This document shows, one piece after another, positions 45,764 to 54,552 of a stretch of 64,000 nt of DNA. The DNA is from Carboxydothermus hydrogenoformans Z-2901 (lineage in GTDB: Bacteria; Bacillota; Z-2901; Carboxydothermales; Carboxydothermaceae), in NCBI RefSeq assembly GCF_000012865.1, contig NC_007503.1:1054001-1118000 (forward strand), given 5' to 3'. The position numbers and the translations under genes were made by a program. The notes under the pieces were generated by a model. That model was not told the origin of the DNA. It made no database searches and saw only the letters and a program-made list of their open reading frames with translations. How positions within the stretch are numbered: position 1 is the first letter of the stretch; each line of letters opens with the position of its first letter.

Positions 45764-46677
45764 TAACGGAAAGCCGCCTGGAAAAATTATTTGCCGAAGG
45801 TCATTTTGTGGTTACGGCAGAAATTGGACCTCCCAAAAACAGTAACGGAGAAGTAGTACGCAAACATGCTCGTAACTTAAAGAATTACATTGATGGAGCA
45901 AACTTAACCGATAACCAAACTGCGGTGGTTAGATTATCCAGTATTGCCGCTGGTTTTCATGTATTATCCGAGGGAGTTGAACCAATCATTCAAATGACCT
46001 GCCGGGATAGAAATCGCATTGGGCTTCAATCGGACTTATTAGGAGCGTATAGTCTTGGAATACGCAATGTTTTGGCCCTGACCGGGGACCACCAATCGTT
46101 CGGTAACCATCCTACTGCTAAAAACGTCTACGATTTGGATTCGATCCAGTTAATTCAAACCATCAAAAAATTAAGAGATGAAAAACAATTTTTATCCGGT
46201 GAACCTATTAAAGAACATGAACCGCGCTTTTTCATTGGCGCCGTAGAAAATCCTTTTGGTGATCCCTTTGAGTTTCGAGTTTTACGCCTTGAGAAAAAAA
46301 TAGAAGCGGGGGCACAGTTTATTCAAACCCAGTGTATCTTTGATATGGAAAGATTTGAAAGATTTATGGAAATGGTTAGAGAAAGAGGGCTCCACGAAAG
46401 GGCGTATATTTTAGCAGGTATTACGCCATTAAAATCAGCGAAAGCTGCTAAGTATATGAAAAACGTTGCCGGAATGATAATGCCTGACCATATAATAGAA
46501 CGGATGGAGAAAGCCGAAGACCAAAAAGAAGAAGGGGTAAAAATTGCCGTTGAAATGATTGAACACTTAAAGAATGTTAAAGGCGTTGCTGGGGTTCATA
46601 TCATGGCAATTGCCTGGGAAGATATTGTTCCGGTTATTGTGGAAAGAGCTGGACTGCTTCCACGGCCTGAAGTTTAA
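45760..46677 (+). CDS. metF: Methylenetetrahydrofolate reductase
   Basis: A 305-residue MetF TIM-barrel flavoenzyme. VTAEIGPPKNSNGEVVRKHA, ALTGDHQSFG, IGAVENPFGDPFEFR and FIQTQCIFDMERFERF are family motifs. It reduces CH2-THF to CH3-THF, the substrate of AcsE. AAGGAGGAGGTCC precedes ATG 45760. It ends the block; the stop codon lies in the terminator stem. Confidence 0.95.
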   Translation: MITESRLEKLFAEGHFVVTAEIGPPKNSNGEVVRKHARNLKNYIDGANLTDNQTAVVRLSSIAAGFHVLSEGVEPIIQMTCRDRNRIGLQSDLLGAYSLGIRNVLALTGDHQSFGNHPTAKNVYDLDSIQLIQTIKKLRDEKQFLSGEPIKEHEPRFFIGAVENPFGDPFEFRVLRLEKKIEAGAQFIQTQCIFDMERFERFMEMVRERGLHERAYILAGITPLKSAKAAKYMKNVAGMIMPDHIIERMEKAEDQKEEGVKIAVEMIEHLKNVKGVAGVHIMAIAWEDIVPVIVERAGLLPRPEV

Positions 46678-46697
46678 ACTTCAGGCTTTTTTCTTTT
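46665..46697 (+). terminator. Terminator overlapping the metF stop
   Basis: Perfect inverted repeat GCCTGAAGTTT/AAACTTCAGGC then TTTTTTCTTTT. The stem uses the last metF codons and stop codon. Confidence 0.88.
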
Positions 46698-46748
46698 AAA
46701 CTTCCTGATTTTCTGATATATTATTATTGCGAGATTGGAGGGGTAGGA

Positions 46749-47597
46749 TTGCAGGATTACCATATACACCCCGGTTACTCAATAGATGCAGCCGATTATC
46801 CGCTAAAAGATTACTGCGAAAGAGCTCTTGCCCTAAATCTTAAAGAAATTGCCTTTACAACGCATTTTGAGGCAGAGCCAGAAAGAAGGCACCTGGATTG
46901 GTTTGTAAGAGTAAACGGCGAGATACAACCTATGGAAGTTGATGAATGGTTGAAGTTCTATTTTGCCGAAATAGAAAAGTTAAAAGAAGAATATAAAGAC
47001 CGCTTAGCTATAAAAATTGGGTTAGAGGTAGGATATTTTGAAGGAATTGAAGAAAAAATTAGCAAATTAAAAGAAAAGTACCCCTTTGACTTTTTAATAG
47101 GGTCTATTCATACCTTAGATCATCTTGCTATTTCTTCAAAAAAAGAAGCATATCAATTGTTTGTTCGGTATTCGGCTAAAGAAATCATTAATAAATATTT
47201 TGTGCGGCTTGAAAACCTTGTTAAATCCGGGTTATTTGAAGTTATTGGGCATTTGGATTTATTCTTGCGATACGGGCTTAATTTTTTTGAGCTTGAAAAA
47301 TTGTTGGTTTTTGATGAAAAAATTAGGGATATTTTCTATTTGATCAAGCAAAAGGGTCAAATTATTGAATTCAACACCTCGGCGCTCAGGCGCGGTCATA
47401 ATTTCATTCATCCTCATCAATTTTATTTTGAAAAATTGCTCTTGGCAGGTATCGATAAATTTGTAATTGGGTCCGATGCCCATACCCTTTCGGAGCTTGG
47501 TTATGAAAGCCAAAAAGCGTTAGAAATTCTTAAAAAATATAATTTAAAGCCGGTTTCGTTGGCAAGAGGTAAATGGGTAATTTGGGAGGACTTCTGA
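46749..47597 (+). CDS. PHP-domain phosphatase, histidinol-phosphatase HisJ-like
   Basis: A 282-residue PHP family metal phosphatase. Metal ligands appear in order: DYHIHPGYSIDA near the start, TTHFE, GSIHTLDHL, GHLDLFLRYG and GSDAHTLSELG. HisJ removes phosphate from histidinol phosphate, but no his genes are adjacent, so the substrate is a family-based call. TTG 46749 follows GGAGGGGTAGGA. It overlaps the dnaD-like start by one base. Confidence 0.8.
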   Translation: MQDYHIHPGYSIDAADYPLKDYCERALALNLKEIAFTTHFEAEPERRHLDWFVRVNGEIQPMEVDEWLKFYFAEIEKLKEEYKDRLAIKIGLEVGYFEGIEEKISKLKEKYPFDFLIGSIHTLDHLAISSKKEAYQLFVRYSAKEIINKYFVRLENLVKSGLFEVIGHLDLFLRYGLNFFELEKLLVFDEKIRDIFYLIKQKGQIIEFNTSALRRGHNFIHPHQFYFEKLLLAGIDKFVIGSDAHTLSELGYESQKALEILKKYNLKPVSLARGKWVIWEDF

Positions 47598-48334
47598 TGA
47601 GCGGATTAACTTTGTTTTTAGCTGAGCTATTTAATCAAGGGTTGCTAAGTGTTCCCGTTTTTTTATTAAAAAATTACCGGCATCTAAATTTAACGGAAAA
47701 AGAATTGGTATTTTTACTTCAACTGATGAGTTTTAATAATGAAGGAAACTTATTACCTTCGGCTGAGTTTTTAGCCAAAAGCTTAGGAGAGGATTTAGGA
47801 GAAATTAAAAAGAATTATCGCGAGTTAATTAAAAAAGGCATTATTTCTGTGAGCAAGAAATTTGATGAAAAATCTGGAAAATATGTAGAAACAATTGATT
47901 ACACTCCGCTTTTCGAAAAATTAACCGATCTATGGGCTGCCCAAAAAGTCTTAAATGAAGTAAACAATAGGCCTTTAGAAAAAGGTAGCGTAGATTCTGC
48001 GGCAAGAGTGGTAGAGGTTTTTAGCCGGGAATTTGGAAGAGGACTGTCTCCTATTGAAATTGAACTTATTGATAACTGGTTAAATCAAAAAAAATACTCA
48101 GAAGAATTAATCTATGAGGCCTTAAAAAGGGCAGTAATTTTAAATAAAAAAAGTTTTCGGTATATTGATGCTATTCTTTACCGCTGGGAAAGTAATAATA
48201 TTAAAACTATTGAAGAAGTTAATAACTTTGAAGAGCAAATGAAGAAAAAGAAGACTGCTAAAGCCAGTAAAAATGAAAATAATGACATGGACGAGAAAAA
48301 GAAGGAGCTAATTAAAAAACTTTATTTAAGTTAG
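47597..48334 (+). CDS. dnaD: DnaD-like replication initiation protein
   Basis: A 245-residue protein. The N-terminal half is a winged-helix region (LNLTEKELVFLLQLMSF...LAKSLGEDLGEIKKNYRELIKKGII). The C-terminal half has the DnaB_2/DnaD signature (FSREFGRGLSPIEIELIDNWL...RYIDAILYRWE). DnaD helps remodel the origin or restart primosomes in Firmicutes. ATG 47597 has GGGAGGACTTCTG upstream. A DnaI-like loader follows after 9 bp. The lysine-rich tail is typical of the family. Confidence 0.85.
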   Translation: MSGLTLFLAELFNQGLLSVPVFLLKNYRHLNLTEKELVFLLQLMSFNNEGNLLPSAEFLAKSLGEDLGEIKKNYRELIKKGIISVSKKFDEKSGKYVETIDYTPLFEKLTDLWAAQKVLNEVNNRPLEKGSVDSAARVVEVFSREFGRGLSPIEIELIDNWLNQKKYSEELIYEALKRAVILNKKSFRYIDAILYRWESNNIKTIEEVNNFEEQMKKKKTAKASKNENNDMDEKKKELIKKLYLS

Positions 48335-48343
48335 GTGATTTAA

Positions 48344-49057
48344 ATGACAAAATGTTTAATTTGCCAGGATCGTGGGCTAATTTTAAATGAAAAGGGAGAA
48401 TATGAAAAATGCCAATGCCTTAGCAAAAAAGATTTAAGCTTAAAACAGGAAAAAAGTTTTATTCCACCATTATACCGGAATATGACTTTTGCTGATTTTG
48501 ATTTGAGCTATTATTCAAAATATCACATCGACCGCGAGAGAAACATTTCCTATTACGAAAGTGCCCAAAGGGCTTTAAAGGCTGCTATAAATTTTGTTAA
48601 ACTTCTTACCACCAATCAACCGGTAAAAGGATTGTATTTTTCCGGACCGGTGGGGAGTGGGAAAACGCTTTTAGCAGCGATAATTGCCAATGAAGCGCTT
48701 AAAGCAGGGAAAGATGTTTTATTTGTAGTTGTACCTGAATACTTAGAAAAAATTAAGCAAAGCTTTGGTGATGAAAACGATGGTTACTTAATTGAAAAAG
48801 CGTTATCCACCGAACTATTAATTTTAGATGATTTGGGTGCTCATAATTATACCGAATGGACAAAAAATACTTTGTATTTAATAATAAATCACCGGTTGTA
48901 CTATCAATTACCGGTAGTAATAACCACAAATATAAGTCTTGAAGATTTAGAAAATTATTTAGGAGAGAGAACTACTTCGCGCATTTTTGAGCTTTGCCAT
49001 CACTACTGGCTACCGGTGGATTTAGATATTCGCCTGAGGAAAACCCGAGGAATGTAG
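48344..49057 (+). CDS. DnaC/DnaI-like helicase loader ATPase
   Basis: A 237-residue AAA+ protein. It starts with a zinc-binding-like CLICQDRGLILNEKGEYEKCQC (two CxxC pairs), then Walker A GPVGSGKTLLAA near residue 105 and Walker B LLILDDLGAH. It closes with NHRLYYQLPVVITTN and RTTSRIFE (sensor/Arg finger), as in IstB/DnaC. It loads replicative helicase. ATG 48344 follows TTAGGTGATTTAA. Pairing with the DnaD-like gene supports a primosome role. Confidence 0.9.
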   Translation: MTKCLICQDRGLILNEKGEYEKCQCLSKKDLSLKQEKSFIPPLYRNMTFADFDLSYYSKYHIDRERNISYYESAQRALKAAINFVKLLTTNQPVKGLYFSGPVGSGKTLLAAIIANEALKAGKDVLFVVVPEYLEKIKQSFGDENDGYLIEKALSTELLILDDLGAHNYTEWTKNTLYLIINHRLYYQLPVVITTNISLEDLENYLGERTTSRIFELCHHYWLPVDLDIRLRKTRGM

Positions 49058-49111
49058 AAAAATAATTAGGGAAAACTATTACTGTTTAAAAAAAACAACG
49101 GGCTGATTGAC

Positions 49112-50695
49112 ATGCAAGAATCCCAAAGGCTTGGAGAAATTCTTCGGGTTTTAAGTAAATATGGGCTAACGGTCCTGAAAAACAAGTTACAAAAACAAGT
49201 TGTATTAACGGATTCCCAGATCCTACAACTCTTCACCGATTTAGGCCCTACGTTTATAAAATTTGGGCAGTTTTTAAGTACGCGCCCTGACCTGGTAGAC
49301 GAAAGGTTTATAACAGTACTTCGTAATTTACAGGATAACGTACCAGCGGTTTCCTTTACGGTGTGCAAAAAATTTATTGAAGAAACTTTTGCGGTAAACT
49401 ACTTTACTAACTTTAAGGAAATTGACCCCCGACCTATAGCCAGTGCATCAATTGCTCAGGTTTATTTCGGAATTTTAAAAAGTGGGGAAAAAGTTGTTCT
49501 TAAAATTAAAAGACCAGATATAGAAGAAACTATAAAAACCGATTTGGAAGTTATCAAAAAGTATTTACTACCACAATTAAGAGCTTTAGGATTTATTTCC
49601 CATTTCGATTTGAACAAGATTTTCAATCTATTTGAAATCAAACTTAAAGAAGAATTAGATTTTTTAAACGAACTGCAAAACTTAAAAATTTTTCACAGGG
49701 CTCTTAAAAATTATGAAGACCTGATAATTCCGAAAGCATTTAAGGAATTATCGGGACGGAATGTTTTAGTAATGGAGTACGTGGACGGCAATCTTTTAAA
49801 AAATTTTTTAGAGCAAAAGGTATATTACCCAACCTTAGGAGAGAAGCTAATCCATAACTTTTGCCGTCTTTTATTTTGGGAAAGGATATTTCATGCAGAC
49901 CCTCATCCGGGTAATATTATTTTTACCAAAAATAAAAAGCTTTGCTTTTTGGACTTGGGTGCCGTTGGCTTTGTAGACCAGAGAACCGTTGAAATCCTGG
50001 CCGAACTATTTATTTATTTATGTGAAAAAAATTTAAATGGAGTAATTAATTTAATTTTTCGCCTGGGACAATACCGGGGAGAAATTGATGAGTTTACTTT
50101 TTACCAGGAAATGTACAAGTTACTTGAACTCGTTTCGGAAGTGGGTAAGGGTGAGGTCTTGGCGGGAAAGCTAATTCTTGATATTATTAAAATTAGTATC
50201 AAGTATGGTATTAATTTGCCGGTAAATCTTGTTTATATCGGTAAAGCTGCGTTAACTCTGGAAAGTACTGCTATTTCCCTGGGAACACGTTTTAATTTTT
50301 TTGAAATCGCTAAAAAATATGGCGAAGAAACTTTAATAAAAACTACCTTAAACACATTGGCACCGTCCGATATAGCTTTAAATTTATACAGGTACTTGGA
50401 AATTAAGGGAAAATTACCGTTGCTTTTCTTTTCAATCTTAAAAAAGTTTGATGAGGGAACCTTCCAGGTAATTTTTCGGCATGCCGGATTAGAAATCTTC
50501 ATCAAAGCTTTGGACAGGACTTCAATGAGAATTACTTTTGGGTTAATAATTTCTTCATTACTTATTGCTTCAGGTTTAATTGTAGCTGCCGATGGCCGGC
50601 TTTTGCAAACTTTAGGGACTGCCACCTACATATTATCAATACTTGCCGCCGGTTATTTAATTTATTTAATTTTTAAGTCAGGAAAATGGCATTAA
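49112..50695 (+). CDS. UbiB/ABC1 family atypical kinase, copy 2
   Basis: A 527-residue ABC1 protein: GPTFIKFGQFLSTRPDLVD, PIASASIAQVYFG, KIKRPDIEETIKTDLE, FHADPHPGNIIF, LDLGAVG, and two C-terminal membrane helices (ITFGLIISSLLIASGLIV and TYILSILAAGYLIYLIF). It is a clear paralogue of the 26715 gene. The start is uncertain; ATG 49112 is used although no strong ribosome site is seen upstream. Confidence 0.9.
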   Translation: MQESQRLGEILRVLSKYGLTVLKNKLQKQVVLTDSQILQLFTDLGPTFIKFGQFLSTRPDLVDERFITVLRNLQDNVPAVSFTVCKKFIEETFAVNYFTNFKEIDPRPIASASIAQVYFGILKSGEKVVLKIKRPDIEETIKTDLEVIKKYLLPQLRALGFISHFDLNKIFNLFEIKLKEELDFLNELQNLKIFHRALKNYEDLIIPKAFKELSGRNVLVMEYVDGNLLKNFLEQKVYYPTLGEKLIHNFCRLLFWERIFHADPHPGNIIFTKNKKLCFLDLGAVGFVDQRTVEILAELFIYLCEKNLNGVINLIFRLGQYRGEIDEFTFYQEMYKLLELVSEVGKGEVLAGKLILDIIKISIKYGINLPVNLVYIGKAALTLESTAISLGTRFNFFEIAKKYGEETLIKTTLNTLAPSDIALNLYRYLEIKGKLPLLFFSILKKFDEGTFQVIFRHAGLEIFIKALDRTSMRITFGLIISSLLIASGLIVAADGRLLQTLGTATYILSILAAGYLIYLIFKSGKWH

Positions 50696-50711
50696 ACGAA
50701 GGGGGAGATTT

Positions 50712-51818
50712 ATGAGTTCCGAAGTTTATTTTGTGAATGTGCGTGCCCAGAAAGGAGCAAGTTTACTGGAAAAACTGGAACGCTTGATTGACCGGAGCGG
50801 GTTAATGGATATTGTAGCACCAAATGATTTGGTGGCAATTAAGCTTCATTTTGGCGAAAGGGGAAATACCGCTTATATTAGACCTCAATTTATCAGGAGA
50901 ATAGTTAACAAAGTTAAAGCCAAAAAAGGAAAACCCTTTCTGACCGATGCCAATACCTTGTATGTCGGGAGCAGGGCCAATGCCGTCGATCACCTGGAAA
51001 CTGCTATTGAAAATGGTTTTGACTATGCTGTAGTGGGTGCTCCCTTAATAATTGCCGATGGTCTTACCGGAAAGGATTACATAAAAGTGCCAGTTAATTT
51101 AAAACATTTTAAAGAAGTAAACATTGGAAGTGCTGCCGTCTTAGCCGATGCCCTAATTGCTGTAACCCATTTTAAGGGCCACGAAGCTACCGGTTTTGGC
51201 GGAACCCTGAAAAATATAGGAATGGGTTTGGGAAGCCGTTCGGGAAAACAGCAAATGCACTCCGATCTGCTGCCGGAAGTTAATGCGGAAATCTGTACCG
51301 GCTGCCGAAAATGTGCCCGCTGGTGTCCGGCTCAAGCCATTTCGTATGAAAACGGCAAAGCCGTCATAAACTATGAGCTCTGCATAGGTTGCGGTGAATG
51401 TACCGTAACCTGCAATTACCATGCCATAAAAATTAACTGGAAAGATGAAAATGATGTTATTCAGGAAAAAATTGTTGAATACACCTATGGCGTTTTAAAA
51501 GACAAAAAAGGAAAAGCTGCTTTTATTACTTTTTTAACTGACATTTCCCCGGATTGTGATTGCTGCAGTTGGAATGATGTTCCCCTGGTGCCAGATATAG
51601 GTATTTTAGCTTCCTTTGATCCCATAGCTATTGACCAAGCAGCCGTGGATTTAGTGAATAATGCTGGATCTATTGAGAACTCCGTTATAGGTAAATTAGC
51701 TCCGGGGGTTGATAAGATTAAAGCTAACAAGCCTTCAATTAACTGGGAGAAACAGTTGATTTATGGGGAAGCAATAGGTTTAGGCTCCCGAAAATACAAG
51801 TTAATTGAAGTTAAATAA
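50712..51818 (+). CDS. DUF362 protein with two [4Fe-4S] clusters
   Basis: A 368-residue protein. The DUF362 part has VAIKLHFGERGNTAYIRP and GTLKNIGMGLGSRSGK. A ferredoxin insert in the middle has CTGCRKCARWCPAQAI and CIGCGECTVTCNYHAI, and then CDCCSWND. Function of DUF362 is not known, but redox or tRNA-associated roles are common guesses. ATG 50712 has GGGGGAGATTT upstream. Its 3' end overlaps the minus-strand gene by 8 bp. Confidence 0.85.
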   Translation: MSSEVYFVNVRAQKGASLLEKLERLIDRSGLMDIVAPNDLVAIKLHFGERGNTAYIRPQFIRRIVNKVKAKKGKPFLTDANTLYVGSRANAVDHLETAIENGFDYAVVGAPLIIADGLTGKDYIKVPVNLKHFKEVNIGSAAVLADALIAVTHFKGHEATGFGGTLKNIGMGLGSRSGKQQMHSDLLPEVNAEICTGCRKCARWCPAQAISYENGKAVINYELCIGCGECTVTCNYHAIKINWKDENDVIQEKIVEYTYGVLKDKKGKAAFITFLTDISPDCDCCSWNDVPLVPDIGILASFDPIAIDQAAVDLVNNAGSIENSVIGKLAPGVDKIKANKPSINWEKQLIYGEAIGLGSRKYKLIEVK

Positions 51819-52620
51819 TAATCTTTTTGACAATTACATCTAACTTAACAATTTCAATACCGGTTTGTCCTTCAAATTCCTTGATAACGTGTGGTATAAA
51901 TTTTTTAATTTGCTGGGGGATATCTGAACTTTTTTCCACAGCTACTTCCACCGTTGCGGCTAACAGTCCGTATGAATAAGTTAGATCAATGTTTAAAACC
52001 TTTTTTACAGGTTTATTTTGGGATAAGATAAAAGCTAAAATTTTTTCTAACGCATCTTCCGCAATCGACAATTTACCCAATTCGTTGTAAAACGGCTTAA
52101 CTATTGTTTTATCGAAAACAGTCTTTACTTTTTTTCCTCTTTTAAAATAAATTTTTACCGGTTCAAAAAATATCGCTGGAAAAGATTTTTTTACTTCAAA
52201 GGCGGGTACCGGTATAACGTGTTTTCCAAGGCGCGAACGGTGAAAACGGGCAATTTTTATTTCATCGGGTGATGCGACGTCATTTATGTAAATAAACCTT
52301 TCGGGTTTTTCGAGGGATAAATTTTCACATATTTTTTCGACCATATCCTTGGATGTTCCTAAAACTAAAATATTTTCCGATTGGTAGTTTTCCAGGATTT
52401 TTTTTGCCATTTCCCGGTGAAAAGTATCCTGAAATAAAGCGGTGCGAATAGCAGCAATTTTTGATATTTGCTTTTTTGCCGAAATTCCTCCTAAAATTTT
52501 TTGACCTTTAATTATCAAGCCATCGTCGATAATAATTTGACAATTATTTTCAAAAGCAATTAAAGCAGCTCTATGACTTTTTCCTGTACCGCTGGGTCCT
52601 ACAAAGCCTATTGTAGCCAT
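51811..52620 (-). CDS. P-loop NTPase with C-terminal Asp23/Gls24-like region
   Basis: A 269-residue protein. The N-terminal half has Walker A GPSGTGKSHRAAL (residues ~7-19), then KKQISKIAAIRTALFQDTFH and ENILVLGTSKDMVEKI. The last ~100 residues (VLNIDLTYSYGLLAATVEVAVE...GQTGIEIVKLDVIVKKI) look like an Asp23-fold domain. The combination is conserved in clostridia-like anaerobes as far as I recall; its function is unknown. A role near the membrane or the envelope is only an inference. It diverges from speE with 52 bp between starts. Confidence 0.65.
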   Translation of the reverse strand: MATIGFVGPSGTGKSHRAALIAFENNCQIIIDDGLIIKGQKILGGISAKKQISKIAAIRTALFQDTFHREMAKKILENYQSENILVLGTSKDMVEKICENLSLEKPERFIYINDVASPDEIKIARFHRSRLGKHVIPVPAFEVKKSFPAIFFEPVKIYFKRGKKVKTVFDKTIVKPFYNELGKLSIAEDALEKILAFILSQNKPVKKVLNIDLTYSYGLLAATVEVAVEKSSDIPQQIKKFIPHVIKEFEGQTGIEIVKLDVIVKKIII

Positions 52621-52672
52621 TTTAGATACTCCTTCCTAATTAAAAAATATTTAATTTGGAGGTGTTTTGCAA

Positions 52673-53494
52673 ATGTGGTATATTGAAAAACACAATGAAA
52701 ATTATCAAGTTGGTTGGAGGGTTTCTGATATATTATATCAGAAAAAAACCCCGTATCAAAACCTGGCAATTGTTGAATTTGCTGAATTCGGTAGATCCTT
52801 AATTTTAGATGATGCGGTCCAGACCACAGAAAAAGATGAATACGTTTACCATGAAATGTTGGTTCATCCTGCAGCTTTTACCCATAAGTCTCCCCGTCGG
52901 GCCCTGATTATAGGAGGTGGTGACGGAGGAACTTTAAGAGAAGTATTAAAACATAAAACTATTGAAAAAGTTGATTTAGTTGAAATAGATGAAGAGGTTA
53001 TCAAAGCTTCAAAGCAATTCTTACCATCTTTAAGTGAAAGTTTTAATGATCCCCGGGTTGAAGTTATTATTGATGATGGTATCCGTTACGTTAAAAAAGT
53101 AAAAAATTATTACGACCTGATCTTTGTGGATGCCTCAGACCCTGTGGGACCTGCAGTGGTTTTATACAGTGAAGAATTTTACCGTTCCCTTTTTGATGCT
53201 TTAACTGCTGACGGAATAGCTGCGGTTCAATCGGAATCGCCCAATTTCTACCCCGATATTTTCGTTAAAATCGTAACTACTTTGCGAGATATTTTTCCCA
53301 AGGTAAATGTCGCTTTAGCTCCCGTTCCGTCATATATTAGCGGTTTCTTTGCTTTTACCGTTGCTTCAAAAGTTTATAATCCTAAAGAAACAACTCCCAA
53401 CATTACGTTTCCTACTAAGTACTACAATGAAGAAATCCATAATGCTTGCTTTGCATTACCAAACTTTATCTTAGATATGCTAAAAATCCGCTAA
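52673..53494 (+). CDS. speE: Spermidine synthase (polyamine aminopropyltransferase)
   Basis: A 274-residue SpeE: SAM-binding IIGGGDGGTLREVLKH, VDLVEIDEEVIKASKQFL, the catalytic DASDPVGPAVVLYSEEFY and QSESPNFYPD. It moves an aminopropyl group from decarboxylated SAM to a diamine. ATG 52673 lies 9 nt after GGAGGTG; TTG 52667 is too close. It has its own terminator. No speD in the window. Confidence 0.93.
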   Translation: MWYIEKHNENYQVGWRVSDILYQKKTPYQNLAIVEFAEFGRSLILDDAVQTTEKDEYVYHEMLVHPAAFTHKSPRRALIIGGGDGGTLREVLKHKTIEKVDLVEIDEEVIKASKQFLPSLSESFNDPRVEVIIDDGIRYVKKVKNYYDLIFVDASDPVGPAVVLYSEEFYRSLFDALTADGIAAVQSESPNFYPDIFVKIVTTLRDIFPKVNVALAPVPSYISGFFAFTVASKVYNPKETTPNITFPTKYYNEEIHNACFALPNFILDMLKIR

Positions 53495-53513
53495 TTTTTA
53501 GCGGATTTTTTTA
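53484..53513 (+). terminator. Terminator after speE
   Basis: Stem ATCCGCTA/TAGCGGAT around a short T-rich loop then TTTTTTTATAAA; the stem begins within the last codons of speE. Confidence 0.85.
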
Positions 53514-53568
53514 TAAAAAAAGGAGTTTTAATTTTTAAACCGAATAAATTAAATAATGAGGGAAGGAA

Positions 53569-53997
53569 ATGGAAAGCAAAGTACTGGAAATGCTCAAACA
53601 GGATAAAATTGTTTTTAAAGCTTCTGAAAAAATTTTATTAAAGCCACTTAATTCCTTAACCCGGGAAGAACGGAGAAAATATTTTCAAGAAATTGAGCCG
53701 GAGCTTAAAGCATTGCGGACGGATCTCCAAAATTTATTTAAAGCCAATCCGGCAATGCGGGAGAAATATTTAAATGCAGTAGTGTCAGAAGTTCTTGACA
53801 ATAAAGGGGTTATAAACACTTTAAATTCCACTGTAATTAAAGCTTTAGGCTCTTTCGACTTTTACCGTTTATTAATTGCAAAAGCTCGGGAAAAAAACAT
53901 AAAACTTTCGCTGCAAACTAACAATTATACCTTTCTGGTCTGGCTTTTATTATTTTTTGTCTTGTTTTTCTACATTCTTATCACCAGGAGGAGTTAA
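53569..53997 (+). CDS. Tail-anchored protein of unknown function
   Basis: A 142-residue, mostly helical, charged protein with a C-terminal membrane segment (FLVWLLLFFVLFFYILITRR) ending in Arg-rich residues, so it is likely tail-anchored in the membrane facing the cytoplasm. ATG 53569 has GAGGGAAGGAA upstream. It opens a cluster of five small genes running to 56244; the next start is 4 bp after its stop. No family recognised. Confidence 0.6.
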   Translation: MESKVLEMLKQDKIVFKASEKILLKPLNSLTREERRKYFQEIEPELKALRTDLQNLFKANPAMREKYLNAVVSEVLDNKGVINTLNSTVIKALGSFDFYRLLIAKAREKNIKLSLQTNNYTFLVWLLLFFVLFFYILITRRS

Positions 53998-54000
53998 AAC

Positions 54001-54546
54001 TTGAGCCCCTTTAAAAACGCTCTCAAAGAATTTATCTTTTATGCGGGAAGGCATCGTATCGCCGAACGTACCGGGGGAAAGCTTTGCGGGGATAAGATTT
54101 ATCTTAAATACTTAGGGCAAAATATTTATTTTGATTTAACCCGCTTTACTTTTAGTTCTTTAAAACTTGATGAGTTTGATAAAACTTTAATAATTCGGTA
54201 TTTTTATCAGGCAAGTGGTTTTCCTCCAAAAAATAGGTGGCTTTCCTTTTTAGATTTGCCGGAAGGAATGCACCATTACCAGCCATTTATTTATGAAGCC
54301 TTAAAGCCTCTGGCTGAAAAGGCGTTTTTACCCGAAAGATTAAGTTCTTTAAATGCCGTAAAATTAGCCTTTGGTTCGGAGTCTTACCAAATTTACCCTT
54401 TACCCAGGCTTCCTCTTGCTGTAATTAAGTGGGATAACCAAAAAAGTCAAGTTTTGTTTGACCAGGTTTGCTTATCTTACTTGAAAACAGTAGATTTATA
54501 TGTTCTGGGCATAAAAACGGTAAACTACTTGACAGGCGGGATATAA
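54001..54546 (+). CDS. Protein of unknown function
   Basis: A 181-residue soluble-looking protein starting at TTG 54001 after CAGGAGGAGTTAAAAC. It has conserved-looking aromatic stretches (NRWLSFLDLPEGMHHYQPF; QIYPLPRLPLAVIKWDNQ). The gene lies between the tail-anchored protein and the DUF5685 gene with 6-bp gaps, so co-translation is likely. I recognise no domain. Confidence 0.55.
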   Translation: MSPFKNALKEFIFYAGRHRIAERTGGKLCGDKIYLKYLGQNIYFDLTRFTFSSLKLDEFDKTLIIRYFYQASGFPPKNRWLSFLDLPEGMHHYQPFIYEALKPLAEKAFLPERLSSLNAVKLAFGSESYQIYPLPRLPLAVIKWDNQKSQVLFDQVCLSYLKTVDLYVLGIKTVNYLTGGI

Positions 54547-54552
54547 AAATAT

